Positions 55,189 through 63,851 of a DNA stretch of 64,000 nt are shown here, one piece after another. This DNA is from Caulobacteraceae bacterium. GTDB taxonomy: Bacteria > Pseudomonadota > Alphaproteobacteria > Caulobacterales > Caulobacteraceae. Position 1 is the stretch's first letter; every line of letters begins with the position of its first letter. The DNA lies in contig CANJPZ010000008.1 of the NCBI GenBank assembly GCA_947476325.1, positions 25,224 to 89,223 on the forward strand. The letters run 5' to 3'. A program made the translations under genes and the position numbers. The notes below the pieces were generated by a model. The model did no database searches and was not told the origin of the DNA. It saw only the letters and a program-made list of their open reading frames with translations.

Positions 55189-55979
55189 TGCCGGGCAGGC
55201 CTCATCCCATCCTGCTTTTGGGCGCGGGCCGCATGGGCGGCGCCTTGGTGCGCGGCTGGCTCGGCGCCGGGGCGTTCGCTGCCGAAGACATCTATGTGCG
55301 CGATCCGGTCCCCTCACCGGAGTCCCTGAAGGCCGGGCACATCAATCCGCCTGACGCCGTACTGGCAAACGTCCAAACCGTTGTCCTGAGCGTCAAGCCA
55401 CAGGTGTGGAAAGTCGTCGCCGCCGAGATTGCGCCGCTGTTGTCTGTGGATGCGGTCATCGTGTCGATTGCCGCCGGTGTGAGCCTGTCTGCGCTTGAAG
55501 AAGCTTTCGCACCGCGCAAGGTGGCCCGCGTCATGCCCACCACAGCGGTGGCCATCGGCAAGGGCGTGGCCTCGATTTTTTCCACCGACTCGGTTGCGCG
55601 CGCCGCGGCCCACGCCCTGTTCGACCCGGTGGCTGTCTCGGTCGATCTGACACACGAGGGCCTGATGGATGCGGCGACTGCGGTATCAGGCTCTGCTCCG
55701 GCCTATCTCTACGCCTTCATCGAGGCCCTGGAGCAGGCGGGCGCGGAGGCCGGGCTTGAGCCAGGTGACGCGCAAAAGCTGGCCCGCCAGACGATCATTT
55801 CGGCCGCCGCCCTGATGGGCGAGAGCGGCGAGGCACCCGCGGAGTTGCGACGGCAGGTAACGTCACCCGGCGGCACCACCGAGGCGGCGCTCAAGGTGCT
55901 GATGGGCGAGGGGGGGTTTCCGGACCTGTTGCAGGCGGCTGTGAACGCGGCGGTCGTGCGAGCGGGCGAACTCGGCTAG
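55188..55979 (+). CDS. proC: Pyrroline-5-carboxylate reductase
   Basis: Last step of proline synthesis. 263 residues. N-terminal dinucleotide motif LLGAGRMGGALVRGW, VLSVKPQVWK, and the C-terminal signature DAATAVSGSAPAYLYAFIEA with VTSPGGTTEAAL. Its stop shares CTAG with the convergent kinase gene. Confidence 0.96.
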   Translation: MPGRPHPILLLGAGRMGGALVRGWLGAGAFAAEDIYVRDPVPSPESLKAGHINPPDAVLANVQTVVLSVKPQVWKVVAAEIAPLLSVDAVIVSIAAGVSLSALEEAFAPRKVARVMPTTAVAIGKGVASIFSTDSVARAAAHALFDPVAVSVDLTHEGLMDAATAVSGSAPAYLYAFIEALEQAGAEAGLEPGDAQKLARQTIISAAALMGESGEAPAELRRQVTSPGGTTEAALKVLMGEGGFPDLLQAAVNAAVVRAGELG

Positions 55980-57295
55980 GCCGGCAGGCGCACCACCGCC
56001 CGCAGCCCCCCCAGAGGCGAGACCCCCAGGGTTACGTCCCCACCATGCGAGCGGGCCACGTCCCGGGCGATGGCGAGGCCCAGGCCAACGCCTTTTTCGT
56101 TCTGATTGCGCGCTTCATCCAGGCGGGTGAACGGCTTGAACGCCTCATCATAGCGCTCGGGATCAATGCCAGGCCCATTGTCGTCGACCGTGACAAGCAC
56201 AAAGCCATCCTCGACGGAGAGGCTGATCTCGACCTGCGAGGCGTGGGCGGCGGCGTTGTAGGTCAGGTTGGCCAGGGCGCGGGTAAGGCCGTTGCGGCGC
56301 ACGGGCGCCACCACGGTGTGGTCGCCAGAGGTGGCGACATCGGCCCCGGCGCGCCGTGCACCCTGGGCGACACCATCAATGATTTCCATCAACCGGGCCG
56401 GCTCGACCGCCTCGCCGCCGGCGCCGCGGGCGAAATCGAGGTACTCGTCGATCATGTGCTCCATCTCGGCCAGGTCGCGCTTCATGCCTTCGTTGCGCTC
56501 GGACGGCTCCTTTAGTGCCAGCTCCAGTTTGAGTCGGGTAAGCGGCGTGCGCAGGTCATGGCTGACCGAGGCCATCAGCCGCTGGATATTGGCCCGCATG
56601 GTCAGGAACGCTTCGGCCGCCTGGCGCACCTCCCGGGCGCCATGGGGTTTGAAACCGGAAACGTCGCCGCCCTTGCCGAAAGTCTCGGCGGCGGCAGCCA
56701 GCCGTTCGATGGCGCGCACCTGATTGCGGATGAAAGCCACCGCCACGGCGGTGAGGATCAAGGTCGCGCCGGCAAGGTAGAGGATAAAGATATTGCCCTG
56801 GGTGGCGATCGCCCGGTCCTTGGGCGCGATGAAGGCCAGTACGCCGCCATCGACCTTCACCCAGATCGGAACCTGGGCGGGATAGCGGGTGGTGTCGAAC
56901 CAGAACGGTTCATTCAGGTGGTCGTGCAGCGCCTTGTCCAGGCTGCGGTCGATGGAGCGGAACGGGTTTCGCCGGTCGATGGCCGGGAGGTCTTCGGGCT
57001 TTAAGACCACCGACAGCTCAAAGGTGGTCTGCGCCTTGCCGGCAAGGTCTGCCAGTCCGGCCGGATTGTCCTTGTAGGCGCTGACGATGGCCGAAATTTC
57101 ACCGGCCAGGCCTTCTGACAACCGGCTGGTCACGGTGTCTTCGTGGGCAGTGAAGAACACCCAGGTCACCGCCAGCTGCATTATTGCGATAGGCAGGATG
57201 ATGATCAGCAATGACCGGCCAAACAGGCTGGTGGGTATCCAGCGCTTGAGGATGCGCGGCCCGAACAGGCGGGCGAGGGGCCTGGGCAGCGCCAT
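55976..57295 (-). CDS. EnvZ-like sensor histidine kinase
   Basis: A 439-residue membrane kinase. Two transmembrane helices (about 25-48 and 165-188) flank a periplasmic domain; a HAMP follows. H-box SVSHDLRTPLTRLKLEL with His246, N-box LANLTYNAAAH, G1 VDDNGPGIDPER and G2 GVGLGLAI are all present. The ATG overlaps the regulator's TGA by one base. It probably phosphorylates the adjacent OmpR-family regulator. Signal unknown. Confidence 0.93.
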   Translation of the reverse strand: MALPRPLARLFGPRILKRWIPTSLFGRSLLIIILPIAIMQLAVTWVFFTAHEDTVTSRLSEGLAGEISAIVSAYKDNPAGLADLAGKAQTTFELSVVLKPEDLPAIDRRNPFRSIDRSLDKALHDHLNEPFWFDTTRYPAQVPIWVKVDGGVLAFIAPKDRAIATQGNIFILYLAGATLILTAVAVAFIRNQVRAIERLAAAAETFGKGGDVSGFKPHGAREVRQAAEAFLTMRANIQRLMASVSHDLRTPLTRLKLELALKEPSERNEGMKRDLAEMEHMIDEYLDFARGAGGEAVEPARLMEIIDGVAQGARRAGADVATSGDHTVVAPVRRNGLTRALANLTYNAAAHASQVEISLSVEDGFVLVTVDDNGPGIDPERYDEAFKPFTRLDEARNQNEKGVGLGLAIARDVARSHGGDVTLGVSPLGGLRAVVRLPA

Positions 57296-57999
57296 CAATC
57301 AGGCGCCAGCATGTAGCCGACGCCGCGCACGGTCTGCAGATAGCGCGGCGCCTTGGGATCGCTCTCGATCTTGCGGCGCAGGCGCGTGACCTGGACGTCG
57401 ACGGCGCGGCCGGTGGCGTCCGAGGTCTGGCTGGCCAGTTCCAGCCGGTCGACGGGAGCGTTGGCATTGACGGCCAGCCGGTGCAGCAACTGGGCTTCAG
57501 CTTCGGTCAGTCGCACCAGCGCCTCACCGTGGAACAATTCGCTGCGTTCCAGATTGAACGAGAAATCGCCCAGGCGGATCGGGCCGCGCTCGGCGGGGCG
57601 GTCGGCGGCTCGCCGCAGGATCGCCGAAATGCGCAGGACAAGTTCTTCCGGCTCAAACGGCTTGGCCAGATAGTCGTCGGCGCCCAGCGACAGTCCCTCG
57701 ATCCGGTCGCGCGCCTCGCCGCGCGCAGTGAGCAGCAAAACCGGCGTCTTGCCGGCCGGCCCAGGACGGGCCCGCACTGCGCGGGTGAGGGAAAAGCCGT
57801 CCTCGCCCGGCATCATGACGTCGAGCACGACCAGGTCAAACTCAAGGGTGTCGAACAGCCGCCGCGCCGAGGCCGCATTCGCCGCCGTGCTGACGCGATA
57901 GCCCGACCGCGTCAGGAACTCCTTCAGGAGCTCGCGGATACGGTCGTCGTCGTCGACCACCAGAAGGTGGCGGACCGATGCGTCGGTTGTGGCGTTCAT
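57295..57999 (-). CDS. OmpR-family response regulator, PetR-like
   Basis: A 234-residue regulator. Receiver domain with phospho-acceptor Asp60 (DLVVLDVMMPGEDG), acid pocket VVDDDDRIR, then a winged-helix DNA-binding domain ending in RAVDVQVTRLRRKIESDP and RTVRGVGYML. The N-terminal half resembles Rhodobacter PetR. A similar regulator next to a branched-chain aminotransferase gene is common in Alphaproteobacteria. Divergent from ilvE. Confidence 0.93.
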   Translation of the reverse strand: MNATTDASVRHLLVVDDDDRIRELLKEFLTRSGYRVSTAANAASARRLFDTLEFDLVVLDVMMPGEDGFSLTRAVRARPGPAGKTPVLLLTARGEARDRIEGLSLGADDYLAKPFEPEELVLRISAILRRAADRPAERGPIRLGDFSFNLERSELFHGEALVRLTEAEAQLLHRLAVNANAPVDRLELASQTSDATGRAVDVQVTRLRRKIESDPKAPRYLQTVRGVGYMLAPD

Positions 58000-58029
58000 C
58001 GTGTGGCGATAATGCTATAGGCGTTGGCT

Positions 58030-58055
58030 GAGCGCGATGCTTAAACCGCGCGCTC
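58030..58055. promoter_or_regulatory. Palindrome in the ilvE/regulator divergent region
   Basis: GAGCGCG (58030-58036) and CGCGCTC (58049-58055), a perfect 7-bp inverted repeat with a 12-base centre, in the 79-base divergent region. Could be an operator or an ilvE leader hairpin. Confidence 0.35.
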
Positions 58056-58078
58056 TAAATGCAGGAGAAACTGAGGTT

Positions 58079-58966
58079 ATGTCACTCGTTCCTTTCGACG
58101 ACCGCGATGGATGGATCTGGCTGGACGGCCGGTTCGTTGCCTGGCGCGACGCGAAAGTGCACGTACTGACCCACGGCCTGCACTACGCCTCGGCCGTGTT
58201 CGAAGGCGAGCGGATGTATAGCGGCGAAATTTACGCCAGTCGGGAACATTCTGAACGGCTGATCAGCTCCGGCAATATCATGGACTTCAAGGTTCCGGTC
58301 TCAGCCGAAGAACTGGACCGGATCAAGCTGGAGGTCTGCCGCAAGAACGGGCTGGAAGACTGTTATGTCCGCCCGATCGCCTGGCGCGGGTCCGAGATGA
58401 TCGGCGTTTCGGCCCAGAACTCGACGATCCACCTGGCCGTCGCGGCGTGGGATTGGCCCAGCTATTTCGACCCCGAACAAAAGCGCAAGGGCATCCGCCT
58501 GACCCGCGCCAAGTACAATCGCCCTGACGCCTCGGCTGCTCCCGTGCACGCCAAGGCCGCCGGCCTGTACATGATCTGCACCCTGTCCAAGCACGCGGCC
58601 GAACGCGACGGCTATGCCGACGCCCTGATGCTGGACTGCCGCGGCTATATCGCCGAGGCGACAGGCGCGAACATCTTCCTGGTGCGCGACGGCGTGATCC
58701 ACACCCCGACGCCGGACAACTTCCTCAATGGCATTACCCGTCAATCGGTGATGAAACTCGCCAAACAGCGCGGCTACGAGATTGTTGAGCGGCACATTCC
58801 GGCCGGCGAACTGGGGACCTTCTCCGAAATCTTCATCACCGGATCAGCCGCCGAGGTCACGCCGGTAGGTGAGATCGCCGAGCACAAGTTCACGCCTGGC
58901 AATATCTCGCTCAGCCTGATGGAAGACTATGCCAGCATGGTGCGCCGTCAGCTGGTAGGGGCCTGA
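58079..58966 (+). CDS. ilvE: Branched-chain amino acid aminotransferase
   Basis: A 295-residue fold-type IV PLP enzyme, last step of valine, leucine and isoleucine synthesis. The lysine of AKAAGLYM carries PLP; YIAEATGANIFLVRDG and NGITRQSVMKLAKQRGYEI are family signatures. The ATG at 58079 (MSLVPFDDRDG) follows AGGAGAAACTGAGG; an upstream ATG at 58037 would lengthen it by 14 unlikely residues. Its TGA abuts the TCA of the remnant below in TGATCA. Confidence 0.96.
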   Translation: MSLVPFDDRDGWIWLDGRFVAWRDAKVHVLTHGLHYASAVFEGERMYSGEIYASREHSERLISSGNIMDFKVPVSAEELDRIKLEVCRKNGLEDCYVRPIAWRGSEMIGVSAQNSTIHLAVAAWDWPSYFDPEQKRKGIRLTRAKYNRPDASAAPVHAKAAGLYMICTLSKHAAERDGYADALMLDCRGYIAEATGANIFLVRDGVIHTPTPDNFLNGITRQSVMKLAKQRGYEIVERHIPAGELGTFSEIFITGSAAEVTPVGEIAEHKFTPGNISLSLMEDYASMVRRQLVGA

Positions 58967-59254
58967 TCAAAGCCGGAAGCTAAGGGTCAGGTGGTTCCTG
59001 GAATCGCGCCGTTCGTACCGGACGTCCTCGCAGCATCCCCGGATCAGGGTCAGTCCACGGCCGCCGATCCGCACATCGGCCAGGTTGTCCGCGGCAACGC
59101 GCATCGGCGCTGCAGTCGGGTCGAAGGGTGCGCCATTGTCATCGACCTCGATCACGAGCGCATCGGGAATCTCGTGGAGGCGCAGGGTGATCTGGCCGAC
59201 GCGTCCCGGACAATGTCTCGTTCGTAATGCTGCGCCTGGCGTAGGCGCGGCAGT
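58967..59254 (-). pseudogene. Truncated RsbW-type anti-sigma-factor kinase remnant
   Basis: About 95 codons are open. The later part has ATP-binding features of the HATPase_c_2 (RsbW/SpoIIAB) class: VIEVDDNGAPFDP (G1 box) and IGGRGLTLIRGCCEDVRYERRDSRNHLTLSF (G2 region, here as two segments). The upstream N-box helix of the family is missing: before QITLRLHEIPDALV the frame has only about 20 unrelated residues and no good start. The only possible start is GTG at 59155, giving 62 residues, too short for the fold. The frame is the same as that of the upstream 62-residue gene past its TAG. Interpreted as a 5'-deleted gene; a regulated short product cannot be excluded. Confidence 0.5.
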
Positions 59255-59443
59255 CTAGGGTTTTTCGCCTTCGATGAATTCGCTGAATGCCTCGATACTG
59301 AACAGGCGGCCTTGGTCGTCGGCGATCCAGACCTCGGTCCGCCCTTCGGCGATGGCGATCTGCGCCTGACGGATGGCCTCGTCCGGATAGGAGGTCATGG
59401 TCCGGCTCATGCCGGCAGGCCCATCGGACGTAATGCGATACAT
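59255..59443 (-). CDS. Small hypothetical protein
   Basis: A 62-residue soluble protein (MYRITSDGPAGM, then YPDEAIRQAQIAIAEGRTEVW, IADDQGRLFSIEAF). Balanced, acidic and free of low complexity, it looks real and resembles short DUF-like proteins of Caulobacterales, but I do not recognise it. Its TAG is followed in the same frame by the kinase remnant. Confidence 0.6.
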   Translation of the reverse strand: MYRITSDGPAGMSRTMTSYPDEAIRQAQIAIAEGRTEVWIADDQGRLFSIEAFSEFIEGEKP

Positions 59444-59580
59444 GGACGCTCCTCTTCCCGGCCCGGAACATCGGCGCGTTCGGCGGGGATGACCAGACAG
59501 CCCTCCTAGAGGATGGCGCGCAGGCCGTCTCCTTCAAACCGTCTTTGCGTTCGCAGGGGCGCTCAGGCTAGCCTGCGCGT

Positions 59581-60303
59581 GTGATCCGACTCTTCATCAA
59601 CGAACCGCTGATAGCCGGCGCCGAGATTATCCTTGGCGCGGAACAGGCCCACTATCTGGTCAATGTCATGCGCCAGGACGTTGGCGCGAGCCTTGCGCTG
59701 TTTAACGGCCGCGACGGCGAATGGCGGGCGCTGATCGTCGAGACGAAGAAGCGCGCCTGCCGGCTTCGAGCGGTCGAACAGACCCGGCGGCAGGAAACCC
59801 CGCCCGACCTTGATCTAATCATCGCTGCGGTCAAACGCACGCGGCTGGAGACCATCGTCGAAAAGGCCGCTGAACTGGGCGCGCGGCGGGTGCGTATCGT
59901 CATTACCCAGCATACCAACGCCGAGCGGGTGCGCATCGATCGCCTGGCCGCCATCGCCATCGAAGCGGCCGAGCAGACCGGGCGGCTGGACGCGCCAGAG
60001 ATCCTCGAACCGGTGAAGTTGAAGGCCCTGCTCGATGGCTGGGACCCGGCCCGGGCGCTGCTGTTCTGCGACGAGGGCGGGAACGCCAGGCCGGTGATCG
60101 AGGCCCTGACCAGCGCGGCACCCGGTCCCTGGGCGATCTTGATCGGACCTGAGGGCGGGTTTTCGGGCGAGGAACGCGAGCGGTTGCGGGGCTTGCCCTT
60201 TGTCACTGCCGCTACGCTGGGCCCGCGCATCCTCCGGGCCGACACCGCCGCGATCAGCGCCATGACCCTGTGGCAGGCGGCGGTCGGCGACTGGCGGCAA
60301 TGA
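59581..60303 (+). CDS. rsmE: 16S rRNA (uracil(1498)-N(3))-methyltransferase
   Basis: A SPOUT enzyme of 240 residues that methylates U1498 of 16S rRNA. GAEQAHYLVNVMRQDVG, IIAAVKRTRLETIVEKAAELG, ILIGPEGGFSGEE and TLGPRILRADTA are present. The start is a GTG at 59581. Its stop overlaps the pseG ATG (ATGA). Confidence 0.95.
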   Translation: MIRLFINEPLIAGAEIILGAEQAHYLVNVMRQDVGASLALFNGRDGEWRALIVETKKRACRLRAVEQTRRQETPPDLDLIIAAVKRTRLETIVEKAAELGARRVRIVITQHTNAERVRIDRLAAIAIEAAEQTGRLDAPEILEPVKLKALLDGWDPARALLFCDEGGNARPVIEALTSAAPGPWAILIGPEGGFSGEERERLRGLPFVTAATLGPRILRADTAAISAMTLWQAAVGDWRQ

Positions 60304-61277
60304 GCGGGCCGCGCATCCTGTTCCTGCCCGATTTTGGGGCAAGCGTCGGGGGTGGACATGTGATGCGTTGTCTGACCCTGGCCGGCGAGCTGATGAGTCG
60401 CGGTGCGGTCTGCGCATTCGCGGTCGAAGCGGACGGGGCGCGGGTGATCGAGACGTTCGCACCGGGTACGCCAGTGGTGGACGCCGGATGGGCAGCCGAT
60501 ATCGCCGTGGTTGACGGCTATGACTACACCACAGCGCAGGAACGGGTGCTGGTGAGCCGGGGTCTGAAGGTCGCCGCTTTTGATGATATCCTGCGGCCCC
60601 ACGACTGCGACCTGATCATCGATTCCGGTCTGGGGAAGACGGAAGGCGACTATCCCGGCCGCGCGCGGGTGCTCGCCGGCGCCGAATTCTCGCCTGTGCG
60701 CCCCGAGTTCGTGGCGTTGCGCGATGAGGTTCTGCCGCGCCGCGCCAGCGGGCGGGGCGGGCGGGTGCTGGTCTCGCTGGGGCTCACGGATGTCGGCGGG
60801 ATTACGTCGAGGGTCCTGCGCATCCTGTCCGCCCTGCCAGGCTGGGACGCCATGGACATCGTGCTGGGCAGTGGAGCCGCCAGTCTTAGCGATGCCCGCG
60901 CGCTGGCCGCATCCGACCCCCGCATCACTTTGCATGTCGAGACCCGCGACATGGCGGCCCTGACCGCAGCCGCCGACATCGCGGTCGGCGCGGGCGGCGG
61001 TAGCCAGTGGGAGCGCTCGGTTCTGGGTCTGCCAACGCTGTTGCTGGTTCTGGTGCCCAACCAGGCTGCGACTGCGGTGCAGCTGGCGGACCTGGGCGCG
61101 GCGCTGGTCCTCGATGTGGCGGCGGCAGATTTCGACGCGGCGTTCACCAGCGCTTTTGCGCGGCTCGCCACCGACCGCGACCTGCGGCGGTCGATTTCAG
61201 CGCGGGCGGCGCAGGTTTTCGACGGTAGAGGCGCGGCGCGGGTGGCAGAGGCCGTGATGGCGCTTGTCCCGGCCTAG
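60300..61277 (+). CDS. pseG: UDP-2,4-diacetamido-2,4,6-trideoxy-beta-L-altropyranose hydrolase
   Basis: Removes UDP from the pseudaminic acid precursor. 325 residues, GT-B fold. The catalytic histidine motif is VGGGHVMRCLTLA; C-terminal AADIAVGAGGGSQWERSVLGLPTL is family-typical. Translation is coupled to rsmE. It is convergent with pseI, gap 19 bases, which splits the pse genes over two transcripts. Confidence 0.9.
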   Translation: MSGPRILFLPDFGASVGGGHVMRCLTLAGELMSRGAVCAFAVEADGARVIETFAPGTPVVDAGWAADIAVVDGYDYTTAQERVLVSRGLKVAAFDDILRPHDCDLIIDSGLGKTEGDYPGRARVLAGAEFSPVRPEFVALRDEVLPRRASGRGGRVLVSLGLTDVGGITSRVLRILSALPGWDAMDIVLGSGAASLSDARALAASDPRITLHVETRDMAALTAAADIAVGAGGGSQWERSVLGLPTLLLVLVPNQAATAVQLADLGAALVLDVAAADFDAAFTSAFARLATDRDLRRSISARAAQVFDGRGAARVAEAVMALVPA

Positions 61278-61296
61278 AGCCAGGCGCCGTCGAGGA

Positions 61297-62340
61297 TCAC
61301 GGCCCGATCATATCCCAGGCCAGCGGCTCGCCGCGTCTAAGATCGCGTGATGCGGTCCGGCCTAGCACCTGCGGCAGCACCTTGGGCGCCAGGCCCAGGC
61401 CGGGACGGATCGAACGGACATTGGCGGGAGTCAGGGCCTCGCCCGCCGCCACGTCGGCCACGACATAGAGCGAGCGGCGGAACTTTATGTTGCCGACCTC
61501 GACGCCGGCGCGCTCGAAGCCAGCGCGACCCAGCGCATGCCAGGCATCCTTGCAGTCGCGAACCAGGGCGGAGAACTCGGTCGGCTCCAGCGAAAAATCG
61601 GCGTCCGGGCCGCCATCGGCGCGGGCCAGGGTGAAGTGCTTTTCGATCAGGCAGGCGCCGAGGGCCACTGCCGCCACCGAGGCGGCCGTACCCATGGTAT
61701 GGTCCGACAGCCCGGCCTCGACACCAAAATGTCCGGCCAGCATCGGCACGTTGCGGACATTGGCTGAGTCCATCGGGGCCGGGTAGCTGGAGGTGCAGTG
61801 AAGCAGGGCCACGCCCGCCGCGCCGTTGCTAAAGGCTGTGTCCACCGCCTCGGCCATCTCGGTCTCGTTGGCCATGCCGGTCGAGATGATCATAGGCTTT
61901 TTGCATTGCGCGACCCGGGCGATCAGCGGCAGGTCCACTACCTCGAAGGAGGCGATCTTGTAGGCGGGCGCGTTCAGGCTTTCGAGCAGGTCGACGGCGG
62001 TGTCGTCGAACGGGGTTGAGAACATCGGCACGCCATGCTGCGCCGCCCGCTCGAACAGCGCCCCGTGCCATTCGTAGGGCGTGTAGGCCAGCTGGTAGAG
62101 CGCATGCAGGCTCATCCCGTCCCACAATCCGTCCCTGACCAGGAAGTCGGGCGCATCGGAGTCCAGGGTGATGGTGTCCGGTGTATAGGTCTGGATCTTG
62201 ATGGCGTCACAGCCGGTGGCGGCGGCGGCGTCGACCAGGGTCAGGGCCCGCTCCAGAGAGCCATTGTGATTGCCGGAAAGCTCGCAGACCACATAGGGCT
62301 CGAAGCCGGCGCCGATCTTTCGCCCCGCGATCTCGATCAT
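61297..62340 (-). CDS. pseI: Pseudaminic acid synthase
   Basis: Condenses phosphoenolpyruvate with the altrose derivative to pseudaminic acid. 347 residues. NeuB-type barrel (VCELSGNHNGSLERALTLVD, STPFDDTAVDLLE, IISTGMANETE, LSDHTMG, EKHFTLARADGGPDADFSLE) plus a C-terminal SAF domain from about residue 285 (FRRSLYVVADVAAGE). Overlaps pseC by four bases. Confidence 0.95.
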   Translation of the reverse strand: MIEIAGRKIGAGFEPYVVCELSGNHNGSLERALTLVDAAAATGCDAIKIQTYTPDTITLDSDAPDFLVRDGLWDGMSLHALYQLAYTPYEWHGALFERAAQHGVPMFSTPFDDTAVDLLESLNAPAYKIASFEVVDLPLIARVAQCKKPMIISTGMANETEMAEAVDTAFSNGAAGVALLHCTSSYPAPMDSANVRNVPMLAGHFGVEAGLSDHTMGTAASVAAVALGACLIEKHFTLARADGGPDADFSLEPTEFSALVRDCKDAWHALGRAGFERAGVEVGNIKFRRSLYVVADVAAGEALTPANVRSIRPGLGLAPKVLPQVLGRTASRDLRRGEPLAWDMIGP

Positions 62341-63476
62341 GATCCCAAAACCATTGAGAGCGCCTCGGCCACCCGGCCCACATCGCTGTCGGCCATGCCG
62401 GGGAAGATCGGCAGCGACAGGGTCCGCTCATGCCAGGTCTCGGCGCCCGGCAGGCGCTCGACGCCGTAGCGGGCGGCGTAATAGGGCTGCAGATGGACAG
62501 GGATGTAGTGCACCTGGGTTCCGATCCCCAGGGCGCGCAGGTCGTCCATCACCGCCTTGCGCTCGCGCCCCAGGGCGGCGAAGTCGATCTGCACCGTGTA
62601 GAGATGCAGGGCCGGATCGCCGGCGCCGTTCGGGCAGGTCTGCAGGACGGGGGACAGGCCCGGCAGGGCGGCGTCATAGAGCGCGGCTATGGCGCGGCGG
62701 CGCTCGACGAACCGGGGCAGCTTGCCCAGCTGACTGAGGCCCAGGGCGCAGAGAATGTCGGGGATACGGTAGTTATAACCCAGCTCGACCATGTCGTAGT
62801 GGGCGGTGTCGTGCGGGCTGCGAATGATCCCGTGGCTTCGGAACATCTTCAGTCGCTCGGCCGCGCCGGCGTCCTGGGCGGTGACCATGCCGCCCTCGCC
62901 GGTGGTCATGGTCTTGACCGGGTGGAAGGAATAGCAGGCCATTTCGGCGTCCTGGGCGGGTGAGCGGCCGTTCACCGTCGAGCCCAGGGCATGGCAGCTG
63001 TCGGCGATGACGTGGGCGTTGCAGGCGCCGGCCAGGCTGTTGACGGGCGTCATGTCGACCATCTTGCCCGCCAGATGCACGGGCAGGATGGCCTTCAGGC
63101 GGCCGCGACCCGCGACCTTGCCCACGGCGTCCATCAACCCGGCCTCGGTCATCAGGCCGGTCTTCGGGTCGACGTCGGCGAACATCACCTCGGCGCCGCA
63201 GAAGCGCGCGGCGTTGGCGGTGGCGACAAAGGTGATCGACGGCACGATACAGACATCGCCGGGACCGGTGCCGATCGACATCATGGCCATGTGCAGAGCT
63301 GCCGTACCGCCGTTGCAGGCCACGGCGTAGGGAGCGTCGACGGCCTTTGCGAAGGCGGTTTCGAAGGCCTCGACCGCAGGTCCGGTGGTCAGGAAATCGC
63401 TGCGCAATGCCGTGGCCACAGCGTGGATATCATCGTCCTCGATGGTCTGGCGACCGTAGGGGAGGAAAGGGGCCAT
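62337..63476 (-). CDS. pseC: UDP-4-amino-4,6-dideoxy-N-acetyl-beta-L-altrosamine transaminase
   Basis: A DegT/AryC1-type PLP aminotransferase of 379 residues. LPYGRQTIEDDDIHAVATAL, CNGGTAALHMAM, DSCHALGS and the PLP-lysine region FHPVKTMTTGEGGMV are complete. Acts after PseB in pseudaminic acid synthesis. Starts nine bases after the pseB stop. Confidence 0.95.
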   Translation of the reverse strand: MAPFLPYGRQTIEDDDIHAVATALRSDFLTTGPAVEAFETAFAKAVDAPYAVACNGGTAALHMAMMSIGTGPGDVCIVPSITFVATANAARFCGAEVMFADVDPKTGLMTEAGLMDAVGKVAGRGRLKAILPVHLAGKMVDMTPVNSLAGACNAHVIADSCHALGSTVNGRSPAQDAEMACYSFHPVKTMTTGEGGMVTAQDAGAAERLKMFRSHGIIRSPHDTAHYDMVELGYNYRIPDILCALGLSQLGKLPRFVERRRAIAALYDAALPGLSPVLQTCPNGAGDPALHLYTVQIDFAALGRERKAVMDDLRALGIGTQVHYIPVHLQPYYAARYGVERLPGAETWHERTLSLPIFPGMADSDVGRVAEALSMVLGS

Positions 63477-63485
63477 GGCCCGTCC

Positions 63486-63851
63486 TTAAGCTTCCAGCAT
63501 GGCCTTGAGGCCATCAGCGTCCAGCCACTCGTCATTGACGTCGCTGGAATAGAGGAACCCGTCGGAGCAGCGCTTGCCGCCGGTCTCTGCAAAGGACTGG
63601 CGCGCATATTCGGCGAAGGACGGCTCGATCACATAGCGGTCGCCCAGGTCGATGGTGTTCCGCGCATCGTCCGGCGAGATCATGATCTCATGCAGCTTCT
63701 CGCCCGGGCGGATACCGATGATCTTCATGGTGGCGCCGGGCGCCATGGCGGCCAGCAGGTCGGGCATGCGCATGGACGGGATCTTGGGCACAAACACTTC
63801 GCCGCCGCGCATCATCTCGAGGCTGGAGAGCACGAATTCGACGCCCTGGTT
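63486..63851 (-). pseudogene. pseB: pseB C-terminal fragment, cut by an insertion sequence
   Basis: About 121 codons of UDP-N-acetylglucosamine 4,6-dehydratase (inverting), the first pseudaminic acid enzyme. QGVEFVLSSLEMMRGGEVFV, PKIPSMRMPDLLAAMAPG, IGIRPGEKLHEIM and the C-terminal DDARNTIDLGDRYVIEP are clear PseB sequence. Upstream of the residue pair NQ the frame becomes unrelated (FKGCRP and further), which is insertion-sequence DNA. The nucleotide-binding and catalytic part must lie beyond the insertion or be lost. Confidence 0.85.
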
